The notes: generated by a model from the letters alone, not told the origin. DNA of 64,000 bases from Microvelia longipes (GCA_018340805.1 JACMZG010001863.1:25040274-25104273); one strand, 5' to 3'; shown: positions 43,546 through 55,916, counted from the first letter of the stretch. Program-made: numbers and translations.

Positions 43546-46310
43546 ATATTTAGAATCAGGTGTTCAAGCGGTATGGATCCCTCCCACTCTCCCCATCCTT
43601 CTTTATCTATGCGTCCCACCTCATAAGCGCTAATTTCTATTGAAGAATTCCCTAATGAGGTATTTATAAGGCATACATTTTAAATGTCTTATTAATGGCG
43701 CAACACATTCTTTTCGGCTGTATACTCTCAGTTTTAACTTGAGCACCTCCTCAACTTAAATCTTTTGTTGAATAAGAAGATTATAAAGCTTTCTTCCCTC
43801 CATTACTGAAAAGATTTCAGTGCGTTTTTCTATATTAAAAACACGAAATTATTTGTGGCTTGTTTCTTACTTAAAAGACTCACTTTGCCTTACTTTCTTT
43901 AATTTTACACAAATAGCACTCTACAAGAAGCTTGAAAACTTGTTTAAGTTGTTAGTTGGTAATTTTGATCAAATATTTACTCTAAAAATCACTCAATTTA
44001 TTTCATAACTTTAATTGCTTTTATTTTAGTATTTTATCAATATATTAGAAATTTCCTAGTATTTATTTTGTAATGATTTTAATTATTTTTTAAATTAAAA
44101 CAATTATTTAATATAAGTCTATTTAAGTTGAAGGTTAAGTTTTAGACTAGAGTTAATAAAATAGTTTATTAATCAAATACTAAATGAGAATTTTTTCTTA
44201 GAATAAAATTTTGTTTTTATTTTATAATAAATTTATCGTTGAGTACTTCGTAATACTACAATTAAGCTGCTTTATTACATCGAAGTGTTTAGTTGATTTT
44301 TTAATTGAACTAATTAGTTCTTATTTATAATATACCTGAAAAGTATAAAACAAGTAATATTTTACGAATAAATTGTCAAAACCAAGGATCTTGAATAAAG
44401 AGGGCGACACACTTAGTCCATTTTCTGTTTAACAAAGTGAACCATTTAAGAAGTAAAAATAGAGAAGAATCTATCACAAAACACACTGCGCATGCTTGGT
44501 AAAATGCACAGGTTCTTAATTTAGAGGCAAACTTACCTCCTGATAGTTTCCTGTTGCTTATTTTCCAGAGTATGTCTGTGCCGCACTTAATTTATACTTT
44601 TTGCGATAAATTTTTGTTAGTAGCTTTTAGTAATTAGTGATGGGGATTCATAAGTTTCTTTTCATTTATTATTTGTTATATTTAATAATTTGATTATTTT
44701 CTATGCTTAATTTTTTTCTGCAATATTTGTATGTATGTTGAAAATGGACTCGTGTGGGCGCTGTTAACTATTAGCAACCTTTTATGTGGGCGAATACTTT
44801 TCATCATTTCGCCTCATTTGTTTTCACAATTGCTGTCGTTTTTCACGTATCTAGTTCTTATCAAAGAAATAAAAATATATTTTCCCTATTTTTAACTCGT
44901 CTCTAAAATTGGTTCTCTATTCTAAGTTTCTGTATTTGTTGATTTTAAATTATTTTTCCTCTAGAAACCCTTTGATATTTTTTTTCATTTATCTTTTTCC
45001 GATTGGGGTTTAAATTATTCAAATTGATCTTTTAAATTTTTTTTGTTTCATTCATTGCTAGTAAATTCTACTTCGAAACATTCTCCAATCAGCTCATTTA
45101 CTGTTTCTGTAATTTAATAATAAATTGCATGTAGAAAAGGAATACCTGTATATATTAATCCCATGTCTGTATTTACAGATTAATTAAATTGATGCATTTA
45201 TTTCTATTGAGATGTTTAATATTTTGTATTTTCCTGTAAGACCTAAAAAACATAGGTTCAGATATGAACCTTGAGGAGACATTCGTTATTAGAAATTAAG
45301 TATTTATGTATTAACGCACCACCAGGAAAACACAAGCATTACTCCTTTTTTGTTGTTCCCATGGCCGAAGCAACTATATTGTGTCATCCTAGAGGCGATG
45401 CCAAAACAACTATGTATAATTTTTTGTAACAATTTTATTATTCAAAAAATATCTCTCGATCTTCCTAAAGAAATTGAAGTACAATATCATTTCACATCAC
45501 TCTTTATTTCATTATTACAGTTATTGCTAAAATGGATAAATAATCTTAAAAGTAAAAAAAAAACAATATTGAATAAAATAGAAAAATACGTTCGAAAGCC
45601 TATAAGAATACTTAATATTAAAAACGAACCTAAAGCAAAAAGAAGATTAAATGCTTTAATAGCAAATAAAAACCAGAAAAAATAAAGTACGTAAAACACT
45701 AAGGTACTCTTCGGAAGCAGCTCATTTCAAACATGAATTCCCTTGAGTTTTCCGGTTTAAAAGCCTTCACAAGAAAACAAAAATAAGAAAATATTAACTA
45801 GAGAAAAAAATAGCGTAAAGGGGAAAAATAAAAAAAAGCTTTTTACGCTGAAAAATAAAGGGTATGAAAATTTAAGATGAAAAAATAAATAAATAACTAC
45901 AATATTAACAATAAGAATATAGTAAAATATATTGCAAAAATTAATGTAAAAGTATGAGATGTATAAAAGGTTGAGATTTATGATATAAGCAAGCAGTCAA
46001 ACCTACTTAAATATTTAATGTAGACGCGTGAAAAATTGTGGTCTTAGCGTTTTTATTTTGTTAATTAAAGAAATTTGATTGTGTGGATGTATGAAATTAA
46101 ATAATTTAATATGCAACTACGAAAAAACGGTTCGACTAGTCTTTTTATGTAGTTTTAAGTTAAAAATGTAAACCTGTAAATTAAAGGTGTTTTGACTTTC
46201 GAAGAAATGTTATTTTTATTTACACCCTTGCAGATTAGGAAAATTAAAGCATTTTTGGAAAACATAACATTTGATCTAAATTAATCATTTTTAAAACAAT
46301 TTTTACCTTT
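43546..46310. other. AT-rich non-coding DNA
   Basis: No supported gene. The 111-codon frame at 45350-45685 is the longest non-repeat frame in the window, with a lysine-rich C-terminus and no recognised family. AT-rich DNA can give frames of this length by chance. Confidence 0.5.
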
Positions 46311-46311
46311 C

Positions 46312-46570
46312 CTCATTTATACTATAGGTATAAAAGAAAGTATTGTGTTTGCGAAAAATCCGAAACCGGGATGTCACCGAATTATCCGTTTCAGGTGTTT
46401 TTAATGCCTCCTAAGTGGTTTTCAAAAAGTTTTCTGTCAGTATGTGTGTGTGTGTGCGTATGTTATTATCGCTCCCAGAGTATTTATGCTAGAGAGTTGA
46501 AACTTTGTACAAAAATAAGTCTACCTGTAATTGTGCTATTCGGGAAATAATTTTCCAAACTTTTTAAACT
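46312..46570 (+). mobile_element. Interspersed repeat family A, copy 6
   Basis: 5' blocks are well preserved: CCTCATTTATACTATAGGTA, GAAAGTATTGTGTTTGCGAA, CCGAAACCGGGATGTCACCG, ATTATCCGTTTCAGGTGTTT, a GTGTGTGTGTG run, GCTCCCAGAGTATTTATGCT, GAGTTGAAACTTTGTACAAA. It ends in the CTGTAATTGTGCTATTCGGG block, so it is 3'-truncated. This is the best copy for building the 5' consensus. Confidence 0.87.
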
Positions 46571-46742
46571 TAAATAACTCACAATACTTAAAGTAATAAG
46601 TAATAATAAAGTAATAATACTTTATTACTAACTTTATTGCTTTTTTTAAACAAGTTCTTTATTGGCAAAAGAAATATACAATATTTATTTTGTGTATACC
46701 GGAGCCATATTTTAACTTTTTTGCTTAATTACTTTAATTACA

Positions 46743-47005
46743 TACTTTATGACTTACTTTATTGCTTATTTACTTTTATTACATACTTTATTACTTACTT
46801 ACTTTTATTACATACTTTATCACTTACTTACTTTTATTACATACTTTATCACTTATTTACTTTTATTACATACTTTATCACTTACTTACTTTTATTACAT
46901 ACTTCATTACTTACTTACTTTTATTACATGCTTTATTACTTACTTACTTTTATTACATACTTTATTACTTACTTACTTTTATTACATACTTTATTACTTT
47001 ACTAG
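46743..47005. repeat. 29-bp tandem array
   Basis: About nine copies of a unit reading CTTACTTACTTTTATTACATACTTTATTA or with CACTTA. Three overlapping frames repeat an LLLLHTL-YFYYIL motif because 29 is not a multiple of 3. An ACGTACGTAC string marks the right end. Confidence 0.95.
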
Positions 47006-47480
47006 TACGTACGTACCTGTGTACGTTGATATAATAAATTATTAAATTTTTTAAAGAACTTGCTAAAATTAAAAATGATTATCCAAATAAAACATTCTGA
47101 ATAAAAATTAATTTAATCCATTGAAAGGTTTATGTACTTAATCGTTTTATAATTACGTTTTCATTACTAAATTAGCTTTATATCGTAACAAGTTCTTGGT
47201 TAAATTTTCCAAAGAATTTAGGCCAGAATTCTAATTTAAGGAATTTTTTAAAACTTTATTTGGTATTTTTAGACCATATATTTTAGATGACCACTACTAA
47301 AATTTGAGCATGCTCATTTACACTAATTCTATCATTACTTTTTGAAAATGTCTTTAATGTATATTCTTTATCTTAAGAATGTTTTAATCGTATTATATAG
47401 AGATGAAATTACTAAAAATATATGAAGTTTAAAAACTGTTTTATTTCATATAATGTGTTAAATACAAGTAAACTGGTTGT
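47006..47480. other. AT-rich non-coding DNA
   Basis: No gene or repeat is recognised. Confidence 0.5.
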
Positions 47481-47489
47481 TTTATGAAC

Positions 47490-47640
47490 TTGTAGATGAG
47501 AGTGTGAGAGAGAGCCATTAGACATAAGTAGATGAGAAAGAAAGAGAGAGAGGTAGACCTCAGTAGATGAGAGTAAGAGGAAAGTTAATAGATGAGAGAA
47601 AGAGGCTAGTAAAGGAAAGAAAGTGAGAAAGAAGATAATG
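47490..47640. repeat. Purine-rich imperfect repeat
   Basis: AGTAGATGAGAGN-type strings recur at irregular spacing of about 18-45 bp between GAGAGA and GAAAGA runs. The plus strand is almost free of C. Confidence 0.85.
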
Positions 47641-48213
47641 TGCTAAGCTTTATGTTTAGTTATACCTCGTTCCTACGTATATATCAGGATTATGTTGCTA
47701 TGTTGCTTCGTACAAATTCTACTTATAAACATCACCTTGTGTATATTTTAGCCTTCATCTCCTCCAATATAACTTTGGTTTTTTCTTTCCATTTCTCTTT
47801 ATTTATAGAATCCAGTGCGGATTAAAACAAGTATTTAAAAGTTGTTTTTACACGTTGGTCTAAAATAATGTGTTAAAAGGTTTATTATTTAAGACTTTAG
47901 ATTTTTTAAAAGGAAGTTTTTTTTGCTTTTTGTAGGGTATAATTTTATTAAGAATTAAGAGTTGGTATTTGACGCTCAATTTATTATCATTAATGAAAAT
48001 TATAATTTTTTATTCTTTGTTTGATATTAACAATCCAAAAAAAAAAAATAATAGTTCTAATTTGGCGTAAAACAGTGGCGTAAAGTGATATTTTTATTTT
48101 AGAGGTATTAAAGACGCGTTTAATTCCCTTTTTTTAAAATATAATTGTAATTTTAATAAAATATAAATTTAATTATATTTTAATCTAAATGCCAATTTAG
48201 ATTTAAAATAATA

Positions 48214-48360
48214 CAGGGTTGTTGAAAAGTCTTCCTCTTGCCTAACTTTGAAGCATTATGAAGCATTAAACCAAAATGTGAACTTGGGCGCAGCACCTAA
48301 TGACGCCCTGCGATACCTGACTTTGAAATTTCAAATTGGATCCCATATCTCTTCTTTCAT
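48214..48360 (+). mobile_element. Possible mariner-like or similar transposon end
   Basis: ATACAGGGTTGTTGAAAAGT resembles the TA-flanked CAGGGTGTxxxAAAAGT ends of Tc1/mariner-like elements. I do not find a matching inverted end within the next kilobase, so this would be a truncated copy or a look-alike. The following 120 bp is a little richer in G+C. Confidence 0.3.
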
Positions 48361-48480
48361 ATGTATATTCCACAATTACTAGTTTGCTATTTGATTTTTT
48401 TGTCACTAATAGTTTGCCTTTTATAAAGGTCAAATATTTAAAAGAATACTCAAAAAATAAATAATAAAACTTAAGTAATT

Positions 48481-48563
48481 TAATAGAACGAAAGAATAAA
48501 AAGTCTCTCCACAGTTAAACACAGTTTAACTGTGGAGAGACTTTTTATTCTTTCGTTCTATTA
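48481..48563. repeat. Perfect 40-bp inverted repeat with a 3-nt loop
   Basis: Arms 48481-48520 and 48524-48563 are exact reverse complements around ACA. The right arm (GAGAGACTTTTTATTC) is the PLE-type tail seen forward at 18142-18160, so the left arm is the same tail copied backward. The forward tail continues past the arm to about 48600. Confidence 0.93.
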
Positions 48564-48715
48564 CGATGGACTCCATTTATGCTCATTCTCAAACATTAAG
48601 TAATTTAGTTATGGATTTCTTTAATCTCTTTAATAAAGATAGATAATAGATCTCTTTAATAAGGCTTCGTCTCGAGCGATTTCAGCCTAACAAGATACTA
48701 TCATCAGCGCAGATA
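48564..48715. mobile_element. PLE-type terminal segments in mixed orientation
   Basis: A forward tail (TTTATGCTCATTCTCAAAC) is followed by a minus-strand block carrying CTGATGA and GAAA. In between, AATCTCTTTAATAA is repeated three times. At 18068-18190 both blocks have the same orientation, so this copy has been rearranged. Confidence 0.5.
48680..48707 (-). ncRNA. Hammerhead-ribozyme-like core, degenerate (reverse)
   Basis: On the minus strand CTGATGA (48701-48707) and GAAA (48680-48683) flank a weak hairpin ending in AGGCT. It matches the 18076 copy at 27 of 33 positions. A consensus of the two would have a perfect 5-bp stem (AGCCT/AGGCT). The remaining ribozyme parts are not clear. Confidence 0.3.
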
Positions 48716-49740
48716 ATAAGAGATACTCTTTCAAGAGCTCTATTTTTCTATTACTATTAAAAAGTTATAATTTAATTAGTTTAAGACAGTTTATACTAAT
48801 AAAAGATTGCTTTTTTTAAGACATGATATTTAATTTATTATTGCCCTGCACTCTTTAAGTATTTTTATTACAGGATATAATCATAAATAAAGTAATAAAA
48901 AAAGCAGTGTAAACGTAATTGTATCTTATCTCTAATGGGTTGGGCTTCTTACTCCCCTGCTTTCTAAATTAATGAGCTCTTAGAGTGTATCAACAGTAAG
49001 GTAGAATTATTTATGACTTCACCGTGTAATTTATTTATATTTTTTTCATGTTTTAATACTGGAAAAATGTTCTTTACCTTAAATTCTTTTTAAGTTAATT
49101 ATATTAATTTTTTTGTAAATTTTTAATGTATTTTCCTTGTTTTTTAACAATTTATTTAAACCTCTTCTGTATTAAAGGATGTAAAATCAGCTAAAATTAA
49201 AATAGCTCTATTTTAAGCAAAGAACTGTCTTATATTTTAGACAGTACTTTTTGTTTAATTTGAATTCCTTTCATTCTAAGCCTTTTTATCGTTTTGGAGG
49301 CTGAAATAGAAACTCAGTTTGAGAACATTTAAAGTCTAAAGTCTGAAATCATTAGTTTTTTATAAGTCTTATTAACTTGAAATTTAAAATAGAGCTTTGC
49401 TTTACTTATTATTATATACTTATAATAATAAGTATATAATTATAGTAATAAGGCTTCTGTTGCCTGTTTTGAAAATGCTGGGTTGAATTTTGCCCGAGAC
49501 AAGTCTGAATCCGTGTGTGTTTAGTTCATGCAAAGACAAAGTTCTGCACTCGTATTTTTAAAATTATTTTAAGTATTGGTTGGCTGAAAACTATGTACAA
49601 TATAATACTCACTTAAGGTTAAATAGAAAGGTTAACTAAACATTGTATTATAATAAGTATTATAAAAGTTAGTTTTGGGTGTTATAAATTAAGAAAGTTA
49701 GAAAGCCCTAGCTAGTAGGTTACTTCATTATACTGATGTA
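48716..49740. other. AT-rich non-coding DNA with one palindrome
   Basis: ATTATATACTTAT (49411-49423) pairs with ATAAGTATATAAT (49428-49440) across 4 nt. Nothing else is recognised. Confidence 0.6.
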
Positions 49741-49743
49741 AAG

Positions 49744-50195
49744 CGTAGAAATTGATGAAATATGCAGCCTATAATTTACAGTAGATTCCATTCAACTGCT
49801 GGTTTCGGCAAAAAATATTTGTTTTCTACCATCTTCCAATCTGTAGTTTCACTAAGTGTATCAAAAAATTATTGCATTTCACAAAAAATCAAAATCTGAA
49901 AAGCATCTTTAATATTCTTCGATCGATCTATGACAAGTTTTTTTTCAAAACGAAAATTGAAGAAGCGCCAATATCAAACTGTGGCGAAATTGAAGAAATA
50001 TGCTGTCTATGGTTCACTGTATATTCCATTCAACTGCTGATTTGGAAAATATTTTTTCCTGCCGTCTTTCAATGGTTAGTTTAACTAAGTGTATAAAAAA
50101 AACTTTTGCATCTTACAAGATATCAAAATCTGAAAAACATCTTAAATATTCTTCGATCAATCTATGACAAGTTTTTATTAAAATGACGCTTTACA
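49744..50195. repeat. Tandem duplication with a 238-bp period
   Basis: GAAATTGATGAAATATGCAG, ATTCCATTCAACTGCTGG, ACTAAGTGTATCAAAAA, TCAAAATCTGAAAAGCATCTT and ATTCTTCGATCGATCTATGA at 49748-49935 recur 238 bp later with about 85-90 percent identity. The 70-codon frame at 49872-50084 runs across the junction and is not recognised. Confidence 0.92.
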
Positions 50196-51888
50196 AGTTT
50201 GCCCTGAAATGTCGCTTTTACCGTATGATTTTGTGAGCTGTCTTTTTGATAGGGATGTCACCTCCGTATGACACTTGGTCTTAGGTATAAATCAGCTATT
50301 TATTTGGTAAAACACCGCTCTGTTTGATTTTTGAATGGCTCCCATAGTAAAAGACAATGTTAAATGTGTGAACACGTATCTTTTTAATATTCTGACTGAA
50401 TATTCTTTTCTTTACCCAACGTGTTTTGTTGTTTAAAAATATTCAATATTTTATGTTTATTATTGAAAAGCAGAATGTGATCTTGTAGATATCGCTATGA
50501 CCTATTAAGAATATTACATTTAAAAAAATGAGTAACATTTTAGAAGAACTCTAAAGTTTACATTCTGAATTTTAAGTTAAATCTAGGCGCGCTATAGTCT
50601 GAGATGTAACTCTGTATAATAAGTCTAAATTTGGTTAATCTATGGAAACTAAGTTAAAAAATATTCATAGACTCATTTTTAAAGTGCTACAAATTCAGTG
50701 TATACTAATGCCCACCCTCTGTATGTTCTAAGAAACTAGTATATATAAATCTCCTAGAGTGCTTGTTTATTTTTAAATTGTCCCTTAACATAAATTTAAG
50801 TTAGGATTTCTATGGTTTTAGACACTAAGTTAGTTATAAAGAGAGACTATACGTTAAAGAAGTCTAGTTACTACAAAAAGTTATTCTTTTACTCATTTAA
50901 AAATATTGACACGTGTTAAACTACAGCTTTTTATATGGCTTTGGTTGAAATATGTTCTTGATAGATATATAAAAGATTGCTAGGCTTTGTGTTAAATCAA
51001 AGTATATCTTAAATTTATTCCTTTAAAATTATCATAATGCTGTTGTATATTTTGTTAAACTTTAATAAGTCATTAGAGCTCGATTACATAAATCCGTTTT
51101 AGATACGAGAGGAGTGGTAAGTTTACACAAAATTAGCTTTCCTTAGGGAAAGGGTCTTTCTCCAGGAGTCCTTCCCCCTTAGCAGCCTCTAGGCTTGTAA
51201 AACCACTTCTAACAATATAAATTTTAAACTGAATATCAAGATAACATTTTAGGGGGAGCGGGCTAAAATTACTCTTGTAACTCTGTGTGAAATTTCTAAG
51301 CTTAAAATAAAGTCAAGGTGAACTCTACTCTTTCCTTTTTTAATTTGTAAATATTTTATTGAAAGTAGATTTTTTTCTTTAATAAAAGTAAGTTCTGTTA
51401 ATTAACTTATGATATACGTTTACTTTTTGCATTATAAGTCGTATTTAAGTACAACTTTAACTTGTATTGTAAGGCGGCATAGGACTGTCATACTTATAAA
51501 AGTATGGCAGCTCTGCCGAGCTTATCAACTTGATTTTGAGGGAGTTCCTTACGATTTGTTAAACGAGTAGGAATAACTTGAGAGATGGGGAAATACTACC
51601 TCTTTTTTGCTTTTTTCTTAAAATTTCCCCTCTATCACTGCAACCATCATGATTGTTCTGATACAATGGCCTAGACACTCTACTTTACTCTTTGCCTAAA
51701 GAGAATTAAATTAACTCTTCAGATCTGTTTAAATAACACAGTTGCCATTTTCGTCTAGAATCCTAATCGACTCAGTAAGATGTGTTATAAACACGACTTC
51801 AGAGACATTTTGCAGGGTTTCGGGATAACATGTTCTTCTAGAGAGTAAAAGATCCTTGCTGGACTATTTTGGTAACTATTAATATCCT
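50196..51888. other. AT-rich non-coding DNA
   Basis: No gene is recognised. Small inverted strings (TTTCCTTAGGGAAA near 51140; TGTCATACTTATAAAAGTATGGCA near 51488) are present. Confidence 0.5.
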
Positions 51889-51890
51889 GA

Positions 51891-51939
51891 CGTAAACACT
51901 ATTAGAGACCACTCAGGTTTTTTATTTTATATATATACA

Positions 51940-52008
<69 letters not shown>

Positions 52009-52059
52009 ATATATAAAATATACAAAATACAAGACCTGAGTGGTCTATAATAGTGTTTA

Positions 52060-52061
<2 letters not shown>
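51891..52061. mobile_element. Inverted-repeat element with a TA-array core
   Basis: CGTAAACACTATTAGAGACC then ACTCAGGTTTTTTATTTTAT (51891-51930) is mirrored by the right arm ending CCTGAGTGGTCTATAATAGT and GTTTACG at 52061. The core is (TA)n (about 51931-52015). A second TA array starts directly after the right arm. This could be a small transposon or a TA array captured between diverging copies. Confidence 0.88.

Positions 52062-52134
<73 letters not shown>
52062..52134. repeat. (TA)n microsatellite
   Basis: About 72 bp of uninterrupted TA abutting the right arm of the preceding element. Confidence 0.96.
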
Positions 52135-52137
<3 letters not shown>

Positions 52138-52344
52138 TTTTAAAATTATAAATTCAGAAACTAAACTCTTTATTGTATTATGCTATTTTTTTCAAACAAT
52201 TATTCCTTTAATTAAGGAAAACACAAAAGGAGTATCCTGTCTTTGTATTTAATCTTCTCCCTCCATTTTTATCAAATCCTTTTAGTGAATTTTGTCAGTT
52301 TGAACAGGAATTACATATTCTAAGCGTTTTTCATGCAATTTTTA

Positions 52345-52610
52345 CTTTTTTCTCATTTATATCGTAGGTATGTTGGAAAAGTATTGTGTTTGAATTAAAA
52401 ATTCATAACCAGTATTTTACCTGTATCATCTGTTTCAAATGTTTTTTTTTTAAGATCTCCTGTTGTTTATAGTAAGTTGCCTGTCTGTATGCGTGTGTGT
52501 CTGTTATAACCGCAGCTCTTATTGTATATATGCTGAAGAGTTGACACTTGTTTTAAAAATCAATTTTTAGGTTGAGTTGTGCTCTCCGTGAAACAATTTA
52601 TATTAAATAA
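52345..52610 (+). mobile_element. Interspersed repeat family A, copy 7 (diverged)
   Basis: CTCATTTATATCGTAGGTAT, GAAAAGTATTGTGTTTG, ATCATCTGTTTCAAATGTTT, CCTGTCTGTATGCGTGTGTG, GCAGCTCTTATTGTATATATGC and GAGTTGACACTTG follow the family order. This is the most diverged copy in the first 100 bp. Confidence 0.78.
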
Positions 52611-52842
52611 CATAAGAAAAATGAATAATTGAGTTGAACTTTAGTGTAAATGTATTTCATTATTTAATACACAAGTGTGTAAAGTTTTATCTTAATACAG
52701 AGTGTGTATCTACGATTTCTTAGATAACTTTTATTAAGGAGATTCGAGCTTGGTAAGTAGGTGGATTGGTGGTAGCTGGGCTTAAAATTGACCTTTATTG
52801 TCGGAGTATGTGCAAAGCGAAGCTTAAAATGTACTTAATAAT

Positions 52843-52893
52843 AAATTAAGAACATTTGTTCTTAATTTGTCGGACTTGTAGAAGCAAGTCCGA
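52843..52893. repeat. Two adjacent hairpins
   Basis: AAATTAAGAACA (52843-52854) pairs with TGTTCTTAATTT (52857-52868) across 2 nt. TCGGACTTG (52870-52878) pairs with CAAGTCCGA (52885-52893) across 6 nt. One base separates the two hairpins. Confidence 0.88.
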
Positions 52894-54587
52894 AAAAGTG
52901 AGAATGAGCTTAGGGAATCCAATAAGCTAAGGATTTGGTCCGATGTACCCCATAACCGATTTTTAATATTAAATAAGTTGAAAAATTATTTAATTTATAG
53001 TTAAAATGTTTTTAATAAAAAATATATAATAGCTAATCTGTAGCTATTTTATATTAGTATTGGCTGATTGTAATTATTGTTAAAAATGTTTAATTTATTG
53101 TTATAATGTACTTAAAAAATGTCTGAACTGAAAAGTTTTCTTATATGTATTTATAGAGTACAAAGGGTCATAAAGACTGATATTTTACGTTAAAGAGGTG
53201 ACCTCCTAAACTAAAAAGTTGTAATAACTTTCTAGTGGCAAACAAATAAAGAAAAAATTTAAGTATTGAAAAACTTTTATTATTTTCTTATAAAACTATT
53301 AGATTTACTATAATGTCCCTTTCTTGATTATTGTTTTGAAACAGTTTAAACAAAAAACCTAAACATAACTCTTTATTCTCCAGTCCTGTTCTATAGTAAT
53401 TACTCGAATACACTTTATTTCCTTAGCAAATAAGAACTGAAAGACTGATTTTAATAATAAACTTAAATTTAAATTTGTATGTTTTAAACCAGGTTATTGC
53501 TCATAAATATTTTCTTTTTCATTAACTTTAAGATATGTCATCATGTCCTTAGATGAATGTAATTTTTTTTCTTGAATTATTTTTATTTACTTTTTGTTCT
53601 GCATTTTCGTTTCTATTGTATTTAGTTTTTGATATATTTGTAAGTGAAAGGAAAGAAAAACTGTAACGATTAAAGTTACAATAGAAAGTAAAAGAAGTTT
53701 TCATTTAAAAAAAAAAGAAAAAATACAGTTTTAAAACTTTTTGGCTTTCAAACTTTTTTTGCTAAATAGATTTGTCTTTTTAAGAATACAAAATACTTTT
53801 TGCTATCTTACCGCTTTTTTCCTATTGTTTTAAAAAAATCTTATTGTTCGCAGACAGAAAGAATCCTTCCTCAGAGTGACACATGATTTAACCCATCCTT
53901 ATAAAAATACATAGTACTTTTTTACAAGCTATGAATATGGTTTGGCTTAGTTTTAATTTTTTGGGATTTATCCAAATCGTTTAAGTAGTTTTGAAAGAAT
54001 AACACGTCGTTTAGTAAGTAAGGCTTGGACTTAACCTTAAGTTAATGCGGCAAGAACGATAATGCTGTATAATAATATCTAAATATTGCAGATATGTGAG
54101 AATTTGAAAATACTGTATTGACTTTATTGCAGAAACGTGCTTTTGGCTTCAAATTATGTTGGTTCTCTTTTTTTAATATTTGTATAATTTATTTATCCGA
54201 TAAAGCTAAGTACTGACTTGAATATCCTTTGACGAAAAGAATATTGTTGAAACCCAAAAATAAAATGATTAGAATCTCAATTGAGATGCAAATTTTTTAC
54301 ATGTTCGAACAAAACTAATCCTGTTTTATGGATAATTTAGTCATGGAAATAACCCTCCAGCCAGATGAGACCTGGGTATGCATGACACGTAAAAACTGAC
54401 CTTGTTGTTGTGGCTGTTCCACTTTTTGGTTGGGGATTGAGTCTGAGACAGAATTGCTTGAGTTGCTTAGTATGTGTAACTCGATATGTGTGATAAAAAT
54501 GATGACACTATTTGCGGACGCGTGATTAATTTGGAACAACCTTATTAGTAAATAAGATTTATTTATGTTATTAGAGACAATTTTGTG
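52894..54587. other. AT-rich non-coding DNA
   Basis: No gene is recognised. The 91-codon minus-strand frame at 54315-54590 has no family motif and reaches the SINE boundary. Confidence 0.5.
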
Positions 54588-54785
54588 CACCGAAGGTCCG
54601 GAGTTCGCAGCCCGGGCATGCTGTAGGTCTATATGAATAGTATTTGTATTTAATCGATTTCGCCAACTTTGATTAATACTTATAGAATAGTAGATGCAAC
54701 TCTCCTAATGTAGTTTCCGCAGGGTGAACACCCTGATGGGCCAAAAGGCCCTTAAACGGGCATTTTATTATTTATTTTTAGTGAT
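54588..54785 (+). mobile_element. tRNA-derived SINE, 5'-truncated
   Basis: The copy starts within the tRNA-like head at CGAAGGTCCGGAGTTCGCAG (B-box region), continues through GGGCATGCTGTAGGTCTATA, and ends with CCGCAGGGTGAACACCCTGA, GGGCCAAAAGGCCC and TTAAACGGGCATTTTATTAT. It links the head type and the 3' end type of this SINE family on one copy. Confidence 0.75.
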
Positions 54786-55795
54786 ATTTTGTTAACAAAA
54801 TTTTGGTCTGCCTAAGGAGCATATCACTTCATAATGATTTCCTCATAGTTATCTTTTCTATTTTAAGTACATTTTTAATAAATTACGCTAATAATATCGC
54901 CATCGTGTTTGTTGTAATCTTTGAATTTAATTTATTTCTTACTCACTGTGGTATCTAATTCGAAATAAATAGACTATTATTTTTATTTGAGTCGTTGAAA
55001 AATCCTGCAATCCCTTTGTTTGTCTGAATTCCCTTAGGGCTCACCACCCCTGAAATGAATCATCGAAATACACTAACAAATTGCATATTCATTGTGTCTA
55101 TTGATTTATCTATAGTAATTAACATATGTATGCTTTATTGTGTTAATTATTATTATGAATGTATTCCACGTAATTTATTTAGTTGCTTTGAATATTAAGT
55201 TGGAACGCAATTAAGATGAGGTTATTTTATGCATTTAAATTCACATTATATTTTCATTGTTTCCGCTGTGTTTCAAAATTGTTAATTAAATTATAAAAAA
55301 AAATATTAACAGATCAAATTAAAACAGCTTTTGAAACTGAGGAAATGTATTTTTACTGTTTTTTTTAATTAAAACTTCATGTTGTTGTATTATTCATAAT
55401 ACGATAATAATTGTTATGAAATATATTATATTATTTACTTACAATAAAAATACATCCATTTTTCTTAACAATGTACATAATTAAGTTGAGCCCGAATGAA
55501 TGTTGAATTGTATAGTAAAATCAAATTCCTTTATGTAGATCTTTAACGGAATAATATTCCGTCTTACTCTGTTTCACTGATGCTGTAAAAAATACATAAT
55601 AAATTGATTCATGTTTGGTAAAAAAATAGATAATACTAAATAAGTGCACGAAATATCTTAAGGCAGTACCGCTAAAGTAGGGAGGGTGGATCTAATTTAA
55701 AAATCTGCAAAATCTAAAACAGCACAGTTAAAATATTAATTCTGAAAAATACCTCCGATACTAAGTGGCGGCCCATACTTACTTCCGTTTATTTT
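54786..55795. other. AT-rich non-coding DNA
   Basis: No gene or repeat is recognised. Confidence 0.5.
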
Positions 55796-55799
55796 TTTT

Positions 55800-55905
55800 A
55801 ACGGAACTAAAGATTTATTTAAAAACAAGAATTTCGGTGCTGAACAGATTCGATCGCAGGGCTCTCGCGTGTGAAGCCAGTACTACACCACTCGGCTCCA
55901 TGAAT
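55800..55905 (-). mobile_element. tRNA-derived SINE head (reverse)
   Basis: On the minus strand, GGAGCCGAGTGGTGTAGTAC has an A-box-like GAGTGGTGTAG. It is followed by TGGCTTCACACGCGAGAGCC and a B-box-like GCGATCGAATCTG. GCCGAGTGGT is typical of tRNA-Ser/Leu-type genes. The acceptor ends do not pair, so this is SINE-like and not a functional tRNA. Its 5' end lies about 12 bp from the inverted-repeat element at 55917. Confidence 0.65.
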
Positions 55906-55916
55906 ATACCCTTTTT

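Noticed and set aside
45350..45685. 111-codon frame as a real gene
   Set aside because: No family motif, no promoter or splice evidence, and a composition like the flanks. I leave it as a chance frame, though a transcript would change that.
46637..47045. Possible multi-pass membrane protein
   Set aside because: The L/Y/F-rich repeats come from the 29-bp tandem array in three frames.
48214..48360. Complete mariner-like element
   Set aside because: Only one end-like string was found; no inverted partner or transposase nearby. Kept only as a low-confidence end.
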